DNA from: Candidatus Borrarchaeum weybense
Lineage (GTDB): Archaea > Asgardarchaeota > Sifarchaeia > Borrarchaeales > Borrarchaeaceae
DNA: 64,000 bases
NCBI GenBank assembly: GCA_019057385.1
Contig: JAHQJS010000004.1
Span: forward strand, 1 to 64,000
Reading direction: 5' to 3'
Part shown: positions 54,813 to 63,576 of the stretch, in pieces
Position numbering within the stretch: the stretch's first letter is position 1
Layout: the number at the start of each line of letters is the position of its first letter
Program-made: the position numbers and the translations under genes
Notes under the pieces: model-generated
Told to the model about the DNA's origin: nothing
The model's database searches: none
Seen by the model: only the letters and a program-made list of their open reading frames with translations

Positions 54813-56198
54813 TTAAGAGGGCCTAAGAAAATTAGAACAATTCTCACTATTCTCGAAGAATGATTCATCAAAGAGTTCAGACCGAAGTTTTAGTCCTTCA
54901 ATCCTTAACGTGTTCCAAGAACTTAGAGCATTCTCGAAGAAAGGAAATTTCATATGAGGCAATAAGAGTAAATATTTCCTTGAATAGTCTAACAAATATT
55001 TTCCGCGTATATCACCACGAACTATGAATTTTGTAGAAAAGTAGACCAATAAAAGAGCCAAATACATAAGAGATCTCGGAAAAATCTGTGAAATAAGCAT
55101 GTTTACAGTTTTTATAGGATGCTTAAGACAAAAACTCTTATGTGTATTAATATAACTTAGAAGCTCGCGTTTATACGAATGAAAAACCAGTTTTTCATTT
55201 TGAAATATGGTATTCGTCAATCTTATAATATTATTAATCTCAAAAGATAGACCAGTTATTTTTCTTCTAAGAAGCGAAGAAATTTCATAGGATAATACGG
55301 AGAAAATTAGTTCGGTGGCATCTAGCCAAGCCTTCAAACATTGTTCTCTTGGAGTTTTACCTGAATCTGTAGAGATACGTGAAAGAGTATTTAAACACGG
55401 ATATTTTTTGAACTCTAACCATTTTTGAAATAAAGTAGATGAAGGGATTATCTCCTTAAGAGAAGGTGAAATATCAAGTAATCTTTCTAATTCGTTAACA
55501 CGTCCTACATAACTCGGTATAAATCTCCCATGAAAGGCAAGGAGAGATGTACAAACATCTAAAAACATTTTTGTAGTCTGATATGCATTCATTTCGAGTA
55601 TATTGTCTGGAATCTTATCATTGTAGAAAATATCTGGGGGAGTAGACAATAATTGTCCGCAAATACGGTTAAAAAGAATTTTTAATGCATCCCATTTCGG
55701 TATTTCCTTCGGACTAAAATTAGGAATTAAATTTAATACATCTTCTCCATACAGTATCATTCCACTACTTTTTAGATCAAAATTTCCAATTGTTGGAATA
55801 AGTGACTTCAAATATGCTTTTGTGATAGGATGTACTTCTACAGAACTCAAGAAACCGAGTTTCAATTCTTTTGTTAAATCGATTGAAAGTTGTCTTAATT
55901 TTTCTTGGAGGGCCGTAAGATCGCCGTTTTTTACAACTACTAGAAAATCGTAATCACTTATGATCTTTACTCTGTTTTCGGATATTATTGCACTCCCCTC
56001 ACCCCGCGACATTGCGCCACATAATATTAAAGAACAGATATCTTTAGGTATATTCTCTAAAACACGTGTGCAAATTATTTGAAGTTGATTTTTAACTAAT
56101 TCATTGATTCTGGCATTTTCGAAGAAAATTATGTCTAGATTTATTCGTGCAGACAATGTGTACCCTCGCAAAAAATATACTTTTTCGATAGTGTGCAT
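54813..56198 (-). CDS. Nucleotidyltransferase-fold protein of unknown function
   Basis: I do not recognise this protein of about 460 residues. Its N-terminal part has LCGAMSRGEGS near residue 58 and ISDYDFLVVV near 75, which fit the GS and DxD motifs of the Pol-beta-like nucleotidyltransferase fold. The long remainder looks helical with a few hydrophobic stretches. The gene directly follows rmlD. The frame is open to 56279, which would overlap rmlD by 52 bases; I prefer the ATG at 56198 to avoid this. A transferase acting on a sugar, antibiotic or RNA are all possible. Confidence 0.55.
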   Translation of the reverse strand: MHTIEKVYFLRGYTLSARINLDIIFFENARINELVKNQLQIICTRVLENIPKDICSLILCGAMSRGEGSAIISENRVKIISDYDFLVVVKNGDLTALQEKLRQLSIDLTKELKLGFLSSVEVHPITKAYLKSLIPTIGNFDLKSSGMILYGEDVLNLIPNFSPKEIPKWDALKILFNRICGQLLSTPPDIFYNDKIPDNILEMNAYQTTKMFLDVCTSLLAFHGRFIPSYVGRVNELERLLDISPSLKEIIPSSTLFQKWLEFKKYPCLNTLSRISTDSGKTPREQCLKAWLDATELIFSVLSYEISSLLRRKITGLSFEINNIIRLTNTIFQNEKLVFHSYKRELLSYINTHKSFCLKHPIKTVNMLISQIFPRSLMYLALLLVYFSTKFIVRGDIRGKYLLDYSRKYLLLLPHMKFPFFENALSSWNTLRIEGLKLRSELFDESFFENSENCSNFLRPS

Positions 56199-56227
56199 AA
56201 AATAAGAACGATTAGTAACCTCTACAT

Positions 56228-57082
56228 CTAATAGATTTGTCCTTTTTCTTTTAGGTATTTTTTTAGAGCTTCTTTCCAAGTGTCCATTTCGAGGGCATGT
56301 TTTCTAAGTTTGACAGTTTCTAAGGCTGAAAATGCGGGCCTTTTCGCTTTTAAGTTTAGGCTGCGAGCTTTTATAGGTTGTAGAACTACGTCCGTCCCTA
56401 AGAGTTCAAATATTGTTTTAGCAAACTCATACCACGAACAGTACCCATCATTCGTTACATGATATTCCCCAAAAGGAAGCGCGTTTTTCACAATATTCTT
56501 CACCATAATAGCAGCCTCTTTCGTATAGGTAGGACTCATTACTATGTCATCCACAACCTTAATTTCCTGACCGCTTCTAGCCTTGCTTATCATTGTTTCA
56601 ACAAAGTTGCCGCCTTTACCACTTGCACCAGCTACACCAAACAGGCTTGCTACTCTAACCACATAGTATTTTTCAGCAAGTTTCGTGTAAAACTCCCCGG
56701 CAAGCTTAGATATCCCGTAAGTGTTGATCGGGTTTGGTGTGTCATATTCGTTGTAGGGAACGCCTTTATTTCCATCAAAAACGTAGTCTGTGCTTATATA
56801 AATCAAGATGGCATCGAGTTCAGAGCAGGTCTCAGCAACATTTTTTGCTCCTATAGTGTTCACCAAAAAGGTTTTTTCGGGATTATCCTCACACGCATCC
56901 GTTTTATGAAAAGCTGCAGTGTTAACAATTACATCAGGGGTGCTTTTTTTGAAAATTTTACAACTATCTAAATGTTCAACCTCTATTTCTTCATGTGTCA
57001 AACTTATAACTTCATCTGCATCAAAAACTTTAACGAGATCGGAGCCCAGTTGCCCTTTCGCTCCTATTACTGCCACTTTCAT
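56228..57082 (-). CDS. rmlD: dTDP-4-dehydrorhamnose reductase
   Basis: This 284-residue SDR enzyme performs the last step of dTDP-rhamnose synthesis. It begins VAVIGAKGQLGSDL (NADPH site). It has VNTAAFHKTDACEDNPE near residue 55, STDYVFDGNKG near 97 and the catalytic YGISKLAGE near 122. Its start overlaps the upstream epimerase gene by four bases (ATGA), which indicates coupling in the order rmlA, rmlC, epimerase, rmlD. Confidence 0.92.
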   Translation of the reverse strand: MKVAVIGAKGQLGSDLVKVFDADEVISLTHEEIEVEHLDSCKIFKKSTPDVIVNTAAFHKTDACEDNPEKTFLVNTIGAKNVAETCSELDAILIYISTDYVFDGNKGVPYNEYDTPNPINTYGISKLAGEFYTKLAEKYYVVRVASLFGVAGASGKGGNFVETMISKARSGQEIKVVDDIVMSPTYTKEAAIMVKNIVKNALPFGEYHVTNDGYCSWYEFAKTIFELLGTDVVLQPIKARSLNLKAKRPAFSALETVKLRKHALEMDTWKEALKKYLKEKGQIY

Positions 57083-58098
57083 AGAATCATCCCGTTCATT
57101 TCAACTTCTTTAATATACGTGTGCATTTCAAGCAAATGTTTATACCATTTCACAGTAATGGTCTTTAAATCGTCCTTAACTAGGCCTTCCTTTAGTGCTT
57201 CATAAACCTCTTTTCCTCCTTCTCTTGGAGAGTAATCCGGTTTAAACTTCAATATATTAGCAATCTTATCAAAACTTACCCTATAACTTCGGTTATCAGG
57301 AAAGCCGTACCATTCATACTGAAAAGGTAACCCTACAGCGTCTGCGACAAGATTTGCAAGATTAAATATCTGATAGTTCTGCTCGTTAGAACCGACATTA
57401 AATATCTCCCCACCAACATCTTCTTTTTCCGATTCCATCGCTAGAATGAAAGCTTTGCTTGTGTCTTTAACATGGACGAAAGGTCGCCATTGGGTACCAT
57501 CTTTCAATATCGGTATTTTACCGTTTTTGAAGAACCCTAAAGTCATACCGTTTATGGCTAAGTCGAACCGCATCCTCGGAGATAGTCCATAAACTGTTGC
57601 CTGTCTTAAGACTGTCACTGTAAACTTCTCAGCCGCTAAGGGAAGGATATCCTCTTCAGCCTGTAAATTTGCTTTAGCGTAAGTTGTCAGAGGGTTTGTT
57701 GAAGAGTTTTCATTTAAAATCCCCTCATGAAACCCATAAATGCTACAAGAAGAGGCTAGAATATATCTTTCAACATTGTATTTTTTTGAAAGGGTTGCTA
57801 CTCTCACTCTTCCATTATAGTTTATCGCCATAGTTTTCTCTGGGTCTAACTCTCCTGTAGGGTCGTTGGAGAGGGCTGCTAGATCCATCACAGCGTCAAC
57901 GTCCCCTAAAATAGCGGGATCGAACCATCGAATATCATCCTTAATAAGTTTGAAGTTCTTATCATCAATCACGTCTTTTAACGTCTCTCTCCCGAAAAAA
58001 AACCTGTCCAGGCACGTTACCTTATAGCCTTTTTCGAGTAAGAGTTTTACCAAAACTGACCCAATGTATCCTGCACCACCCGTTACAAGTACACTCAT
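57079..58098 (-). CDS. NAD-dependent sugar epimerase/dehydratase
   Basis: The 339-residue protein has the TGGAGYIGSVL motif, AALSNDPTG near residue 74, SSCSIYG near 117 and YAKANLQAE near 142 as the YxxxK site. It is an extended SDR but is not a clear dTDP-glucose 4,6-dehydratase (RmlB). It may replace or follow RmlB in this operon, making a different deoxy sugar. It lies between rmlC and rmlD with gaps of under 10 bases. The ATG start follows GAGGTG. Confidence 0.85.
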   Translation of the reverse strand: MSVLVTGGAGYIGSVLVKLLLEKGYKVTCLDRFFFGRETLKDVIDDKNFKLIKDDIRWFDPAILGDVDAVMDLAALSNDPTGELDPEKTMAINYNGRVRVATLSKKYNVERYILASSCSIYGFHEGILNENSSTNPLTTYAKANLQAEEDILPLAAEKFTVTVLRQATVYGLSPRMRFDLAINGMTLGFFKNGKIPILKDGTQWRPFVHVKDTSKAFILAMESEKEDVGGEIFNVGSNEQNYQIFNLANLVADAVGLPFQYEWYGFPDNRSYRVSFDKIANILKFKPDYSPREGGKEVYEALKEGLVKDDLKTITVKWYKHLLEMHTYIKEVEMNGMIL

Positions 58099-58107
58099 CT
58101 TTACACC

Positions 58108-58620
58108 TCACTTATGAGGAGGTTTATTCCAGTCATAGGATTCATTAGTTCTAGGATCTATTATGGTGTGATCGTTCCACGGTCGCCTTTCCTCATCAGG
58201 ATCTTTATAGTCGTAAAGTCTGGTCGCAAAATAAACAGTTAAGGACGGTTCACTGCTCACTGTTTTGGTTCCATGCCAATAATGACCTGGTATCCTAACT
58301 ATTTGCGGCTTTTTTTCGCTTGCTATCACTTCAATCAGTTTCCCTTTAGTAGGGGAATCTGCTCTATCATCATAAGCGCATATCTTCATGGCACCCTTTA
58401 AAACTAAAAAATAGTCCACTTGCCCACGGTGATGCCTGTGCCATGCTCTAATTACTCTAGAGTAACTGTAAGACACGTTTGCTTGAACTATCCATTTCTC
58501 CCCTAATAACTTTTCCCAATCTTTTCTGAGGGCTTCTGAAAAAAAACCTCGCTCATCTGGAATAATCCTCAAGTCATACGTTCTTACGCCTGGCAACTCA
58601 CACTCTTTCACTTCAACCAT
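58108..58620 (-). CDS. rmlC: dTDP-4-dehydrorhamnose 3,5-epimerase-like protein
   Basis: This 170-residue protein has the RmlC cupin fold: an IPDERGFFSEALRKDW start, RAWHRHHRGQVDYFLVLKG near residue 57 with the catalytic histidine, and RIPGHYWHGTKTVS near 112. Length and pattern fit RmlC, though related sugar-isomerase cupins look alike. The ATG start follows GAGGAG. It stands between rmlA and an epimerase gene in one operon. Confidence 0.85.
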   Translation of the reverse strand: MVEVKECELPGVRTYDLRIIPDERGFFSEALRKDWEKLLGEKWIVQANVSYSYSRVIRAWHRHHRGQVDYFLVLKGAMKICAYDDRADSPTKGKLIEVIASEKKPQIVRIPGHYWHGTKTVSSEPSLTVYFATRLYDYKDPDEERRPWNDHTIIDPRTNESYDWNKPPHK

Positions 58621-58666
58621 TATTAACTCCTCTCAATATAAGTCCTACATGAAATAACTTACAGGG

Positions 58667-59731
58667 TTAGATTTCTATTTCGGAGTAGTCACCTATATGA
58701 AGTTTGAGAGTTTTATGTTTTTGGTTTTTAAAAACTTTCGCGTTTCTTCCGATTAGGCTTTCTTCCAATCTATCTATGCTGTCGACAACAGCGTTTTCTA
58801 GTATGACGCAGTATTCCACAGCGGAATTTATTATTCTTGAGTTGTTGCCTATGCTTGTATAGGGCCCTACAAAAGAGTTTTTGATGACGCAGTTTTTCCC
58901 TATTACGCAGGGACCCCGTATGGTGCTATTCGTTATTCTTGCGTCTTCTTCTAGTTTTACTCTACCGCTCACTTTGCTTTTTTGGTCTATAATCCCTTTA
59001 ACCTCGGTTTTTGAGTACTCATCTAAAATTAATGTGTTTGCTGAAAGAATATCATCTTTCTTACCCGTGTCAAGCCACCATGAACTCAGGATCTCCGCTT
59101 TTACCCTGCACCCAATGTGTATCATCTCCTGTATTGTGTCCGTAATTTCAAGTTCTCCTCTCCAAGAAGGCTCTATACGTTCCACAGCTTCATGAACTCT
59201 AGAAGAAAAGATGTAGACACCAACCAAAGCTAAGTTGCTTATGAAGGTCTTAGGTTTTTCTACGAGTTTTAAAATCTCTCCCTTCCCATTTAATAGCGCG
59301 ACCCCGAACTGTTTCGGATTCTCTACCTCTTTCAACAAGAGTAAAGCATCGAGTTCTTCTTCATTAAACTTCTTTATGAACTTCTCTAACCTTTCAGACA
59401 GCAAGTTGTCTCCAAGGTACATGACAAAATTGTCATCACCGAGAAACTCTTGAGCTGTCTTCACAGCGTGAGCTAAGCCTAGCGGTTCCTGTAATATATA
59501 AGTGATGTTAACATCCCATTTCGAGCCGTCTCCTACATAACTTCTAATATCTTCCCCTGTTTCCAGAGCTATAATTACCCCCATATCTTTTATTCCAGCC
59601 CTAGAAATATGATCTAAAACATAGCCTAATATCGGCTTATTGGCCACCGGTATCAACTGCTTAGCCGTCGTAAACGTTAAAGGCCTTAACCGCGTACCCT
59701 TACCTCCACTCAAAACAAGGCCCTTCATCAT
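58667..59731 (-). CDS. rmlA: Glucose-1-phosphate thymidylyltransferase (long RmlA type)
   Basis: This 354-residue enzyme makes dTDP-glucose from glucose-1-phosphate. It starts GLVLSGGKGTRLRPLT and has KQLIPVANKPI, YLGDNLL near residue 110, EKPKTFIS near 158 and EITDTIQEM near 191. After about residue 240 there is a short beta-helix-like tail, typical of the long archaeal RmlA group. It is the first gene of the rml operon. A second protein of this general type lies at 6221-7390. Confidence 0.92.
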   Translation of the reverse strand: MMKGLVLSGGKGTRLRPLTFTTAKQLIPVANKPILGYVLDHISRAGIKDMGVIIALETGEDIRSYVGDGSKWDVNITYILQEPLGLAHAVKTAQEFLGDDNFVMYLGDNLLSERLEKFIKKFNEEELDALLLLKEVENPKQFGVALLNGKGEILKLVEKPKTFISNLALVGVYIFSSRVHEAVERIEPSWRGELEITDTIQEMIHIGCRVKAEILSSWWLDTGKKDDILSANTLILDEYSKTEVKGIIDQKSKVSGRVKLEEDARITNSTIRGPCVIGKNCVIKNSFVGPYTSIGNNSRIINSAVEYCVILENAVVDSIDRLEESLIGRNAKVFKNQKHKTLKLHIGDYSEIEI

Positions 59732-60323
59732 ATTTTCTTCCTTTACGATTGTTACGGATTTGAAACTTTACTTGATAATATGTTTGTATCGGGGATGCAT
59801 CTAAAAACTCATTCATATAATCCACTATTCGTCCTTTTAAGACTTCCTACGGATAAATAACAAAGAGTTCGTTTCAATTAGAATCTTTGAGATTTTAATT
59901 GCGTGGACAACCAATTGCTTCTCCTGATAACTAAATTCTATATATTGGCATTCTATTGTTTACTTTTCGAACAATCTATTACTTGCTCTTTATTTGCTCA
60001 TTTTTTGCTAGAGTTGTTCAAGTATATACGAGGAGAATATTCAAGCATATCATCCTGATGTTGAAGAGAAAGTCGAAATAAGCGAAATACTTCGATTTCT
60101 CGCGGATATATATGTGCTTATACGAACTAATAATCATAAATCTTTTATCTGAGGGCGATTTTATACTCTACTAAAATATACTTTTTTATCTTTTAATATT
60201 AAAATGGTCTCTAAAGGTCTTTTTGGGAATCTTCCAAGATAATTTGCTAGATTATTTTAAAATATCAAATATTTAACTTCAGAACATAAAAATTGACATA
60301 TAAGCACATAAGGGAGACTATTG
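59732..60323. other. AT-rich divergent intergenic region
   Basis: About 590 bases separate the rml operon from a GT2 gene on the other strand. I see no reading frame with a good start, no tRNA and no long repeat. Promoters of both directions must lie here; several AT-rich boxes occur, but none can be chosen with confidence. Confidence 0.5.
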
Positions 60324-61220
60324 ATGGATAAAGACATGGCTTCTATCATAATTCTAACCAAAAATGGAGAGAAAACTATTGGAAAATGCCTTAAAGGAAT
60401 TTTTTCTCAAAAGACTACAAGAAGTTTCGAGGTCATCGTTATCGATTCTGGTTCAACAGATAGGACACAACAAATTGTCAAAAATTATCCGGTCAAAGTT
60501 ATAACAATCCCTCCTGAAAGGTTCTCGCATAGTAGAACGAGAAATTTTGGTGCATATTTAGCAAAAGGTAACTTTTTAGTATATATTACACAAGATGCGC
60601 AGCCCTCCAGTAGAAAATGGCTGGAAACACTCATAAAACATTTCCAAGATCCAGAGGTTATTGCTGTTTTTGGAAGGCAGATCCCCAGAAAAAATTGCCA
60701 TCCATCCGAAAAACGGGCTCTTTTGAGGAGGTATCCAAAGAAATTTGCAGTATATAGAGAGAAAGATATCTGTCCTTTTTCAGATGTTAATTCCACGATC
60801 AGGAAGGACATCTGGGAAAAATATCCGTATAACGTCGAAGTTTCTATTGCAGAAGACTTAGAATGGGCGAATGCTACGCTAAGACATCTAACTGGAAAAA
60901 TAATAATTTATGACCCAAAGGCGGCGGTATATCATTCTCATAACTATGAATTCAGAGAATTATTAGTCAAAATGTTAAGAGTAGGAGGGCATCAAAGACT
61001 AATTTTTCAAGTAAAACTTACTCCTAAGAAGTTTATCACATCTCTTTTAAGCGCCATAAAATTCTGGATGGTAGACGTTTTTGAGGATATTCTTTTTACA
61101 GTAGAGGAAAGGAACACCAAATGGCTTTTTGTAATACCTCTGTATTCCTTTATAAAGACATTTGGAAAACTACTTGGAATCTATTTAACGTCATTTACAT
61201 CCCCAAAGTCATGGAGGTAG
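60324..61220 (+). CDS. GT2-family glycosyltransferase
   Basis: This 298-residue enzyme has the GT-A motifs IIILTKNGEKTIGKCL at the start, VIDSGSTDRT near residue 38, TQDAQPSS near 90 and AEDLEWANA near 188. It resembles rhamnosyl- and related glycosyltransferases, which suits the nearby rml operon. One hydrophobic stretch near residues 250-285 may attach it to the membrane. The ATG at 60324 follows AAGGGAG. The next gene starts 4 bases downstream, so they form an operon. Confidence 0.87.
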   Translation: MDKDMASIIILTKNGEKTIGKCLKGIFSQKTTRSFEVIVIDSGSTDRTQQIVKNYPVKVITIPPERFSHSRTRNFGAYLAKGNFLVYITQDAQPSSRKWLETLIKHFQDPEVIAVFGRQIPRKNCHPSEKRALLRRYPKKFAVYREKDICPFSDVNSTIRKDIWEKYPYNVEVSIAEDLEWANATLRHLTGKIIIYDPKAAVYHSHNYEFRELLVKMLRVGGHQRLIFQVKLTPKKFITSLLSAIKFWMVDVFEDILFTVEERNTKWLFVIPLYSFIKTFGKLLGIYLTSFTSPKSWR

Positions 61221-61224
61221 CATC

Positions 61225-62481
61225 TTGAAAGTCTTATTGCTGTGTGACAAATTTCCACCATACCAATCTGGAGGAGCGGAAATATATGTATACCGCATTG
61301 CACAAAAGTTAAAGGAATACGGAAACGATGTAAGTATTATCAGTGGAGGCGTTGTGAAAAAGCCTTGTTTTAGGACGATGGAGGAAAAGTTTGATGGCTT
61401 ACAAGTTTTTAGATACAATTCCTGCTATCCAAATCTCCCACTTATTAATATGGTAAAGGAAATTGTAGATCCCGTTGCTATAAGGCATCTTAGAGCAATT
61501 CTAAAGAAAATTAACCCAGACATAGTTCATGCACACATTCTTCAAAAGGGATTATCTCTTTTTTCGTTAATAGCGGCTAAAAAATTAAATTTCCCCACAC
61601 TTCTTACTGTTCACGACTACTGGTTAATTTGTCCAAAGTATTTCTTATTAGATCAAAAAAATCAGATTTGCACGAAGAAGATGTGTTTTAAGTGTCTTAG
61701 AGGAAAGTACATTCCTTTCCGAAACGAATTAATGAAATATATTTCAAAATATGTAGATGTATTCATAACACCAAGTCAAATAATGAAAGTATATCTTGTT
61801 CAGAATGGATTCCCAAAAAACAGAATACTGGCAATTCATAATGGCATAGAGTTTGACTTAGAGACTTCTGACAAGAATGCTCAGAAAAACTTTAGGAGAA
61901 AATATGGAATACAAGATGATGATAAGGTAATCTTATTTTTGGGACGCCATAAACCATATAAGGGACTAGACCGACTTATCCGTGCTGCCCCTTATTTAAA
62001 AATCGATAAATTTAAAATTTTAATCGTTGGGCACGAAGTCAAGGGTTACGATGATTTTATTCGTAATCTCGCTGAAATGTTAAATATTAAATCAAAGGTA
62101 ATATTTACAGGGAATATTTCTCAAGAAGATGTATGGACTGCATATCAAATTTCTGATGTATGTGCAGCCCCATCACTTCACCCAGATAATTCTCCAGGAG
62201 TCGTTTACGAAGCCATGTGGGCAGGCGTGCCTGTCCTTGGAACGATTTTCGGAGGCACACCTGAATTAGTTCAAGATGGGAAAACGGGATTCTTGATTGA
62301 TCCAAGAAATGTAAGAGAGATTAGAAATAAATTAGAAATACTATTGACAGATGAAGAACTGCATAAAAAGATGAGTATAAAGGCTAAAAAGGTAGTTAGA
62401 CAGAAATTCAGCATGGAATTGCATATCCAAAAACTGCAGAACATATATCATCATCTAATAAGCGCTGCCAAAAATAGATAA
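61225..62481 (+). CDS. GT4-family glycosyltransferase
   Basis: The 418-residue GT-B enzyme has the acceptor-side loop YQSGGAEIYVYRIA near residue 13, VHDYWLICPKYF near 132 and the nucleotide-sugar site SLHPDNSPGVVYEAMWAGVPVLG near 313-335. A cluster of three cysteines near residues 150-160 (CTKKMCFKC) is seen in some archaeal and bacterial members and may bind metal. The TTG start follows GGAGG, which lies inside the end of the previous gene. Confidence 0.88.
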   Translation: MKVLLLCDKFPPYQSGGAEIYVYRIAQKLKEYGNDVSIISGGVVKKPCFRTMEEKFDGLQVFRYNSCYPNLPLINMVKEIVDPVAIRHLRAILKKINPDIVHAHILQKGLSLFSLIAAKKLNFPTLLTVHDYWLICPKYFLLDQKNQICTKKMCFKCLRGKYIPFRNELMKYISKYVDVFITPSQIMKVYLVQNGFPKNRILAIHNGIEFDLETSDKNAQKNFRRKYGIQDDDKVILFLGRHKPYKGLDRLIRAAPYLKIDKFKILIVGHEVKGYDDFIRNLAEMLNIKSKVIFTGNISQEDVWTAYQISDVCAAPSLHPDNSPGVVYEAMWAGVPVLGTIFGGTPELVQDGKTGFLIDPRNVREIRNKLEILLTDEELHKKMSIKAKKVVRQKFSMELHIQKLQNIYHHLISAAKNR

Positions 62482-62484
62482 AGG

Positions 62485-63513
62485 TTATACCCAATCGAAA
62501 AGAGTTTTCTGTTTTTTTTGAGCAGAAGATTTTTCAAGGCGTTCCAGACCCTTTTTCACTCTGTCTTGAGAGAAATCATGCTCTTCACAAAGAAATTCAA
62601 GTATTTTATCGTGGTTAGGGGACTCCCATTTAATAGAATATGTGTCCGTCACCTCTGGATCTAAGAAAATTGATCTTATCTGATCAATAGGCACTTCGAC
62701 TAATACGTCTTTTACTTTCATTATGGATTCTAAATCTTCGTGTTCTTTTATTAACTTTAATGCCGTCTTAGGTCCAATCCCTTTTACTCCTTCGTTGAAA
62801 TCAGTTCCTACAAGAATACCAATGTCAATTAGTTGCTCTCTCGTTATTTCAAGGTCTTTAAGCATTTCTTCAAGGTTAATGAGTTCTGGCTTTACTTCGA
62901 TATATGTTGATTTTCTGGGCAATTTTCGACGTCCGGTGATTGTAAGATTGCGTATCAGCCTATCTGCACCGAACAATAGACAATCGTGATCCTGAGACCC
63001 TGCGCCCCAGCAATCGCCTTTTCTGACCATGTAAGATGCCTGGGCTTCTCCCTCACTAGGAGCTTGTATGTATGGCAGTCCTATATATGATAAGAGCATT
63101 TTACTATCGGAAATCATTTCTTCAGTAAATCGTGAAGATGCTTGGGCAAATTTTTTGGCTTCTACTAAATCTCCCCTATCAAGAGCATCGAGCCATTTTT
63201 CTGTGGCAGTTTCTCGAATTTGTTTTCTTTCTATAATTGTTTCATGTTTCAGTTCAGGAGGTTTACCATCAAATACATAGATTGGTCGGATGTTTTCTTC
63301 AAGTAAATTTATATTGCGATAAAAAAGCCCACTTAAGTGGGATGTAATTCGCTGTTGTCTGTCTAATAGAGGCTTACCGTCTGGCTGACGAATTATTGAA
63401 AGAAATTGATACAGTACATTCATTGCATCAATAGCAATGTCTTTTTTACTAAGATCATTTAAATTAAGAGTATGCGTGGTGCGCTCCAAAAGATCTTTTA
63501 TTTTAACTCCCAT
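62485..63513 (-). CDS. fen: Flap endonuclease 1
   Basis: FEN1 removes 5' flaps during Okazaki-fragment maturation and repair. The 342-residue protein has the N-terminal MGVKIKDL start, AIDAMNVLYQFL with the metal aspartate near residue 28, YVFDGKPPELK near 80, QAPSEGEAQASYM near 148, GSQDHDCLLFG near 169 and GTDFNEGVKGIGPKTALKLI near 225. It ends with a PCNA-binding PIP box (QKTLFDWV). I start it at the ATG at 63513 after a GAGGGGG site; the open frame extends to 63549. A family B element ends about 64 bases upstream of the start. Confidence 0.94.
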   Translation of the reverse strand: MGVKIKDLLERTTHTLNLNDLSKKDIAIDAMNVLYQFLSIIRQPDGKPLLDRQQRITSHLSGLFYRNINLLEENIRPIYVFDGKPPELKHETIIERKQIRETATEKWLDALDRGDLVEAKKFAQASSRFTEEMISDSKMLLSYIGLPYIQAPSEGEAQASYMVRKGDCWGAGSQDHDCLLFGADRLIRNLTITGRRKLPRKSTYIEVKPELINLEEMLKDLEITREQLIDIGILVGTDFNEGVKGIGPKTALKLIKEHEDLESIMKVKDVLVEVPIDQIRSIFLDPEVTDTYSIKWESPNHDKILEFLCEEHDFSQDRVKKGLERLEKSSAQKKQKTLFDWV

Positions 63514-63576
63514 TGATTTTAAACCCCCTCTGATTATTATGCTGAACAATCTTTAAAAACTTAAGCAGAACGTGAT

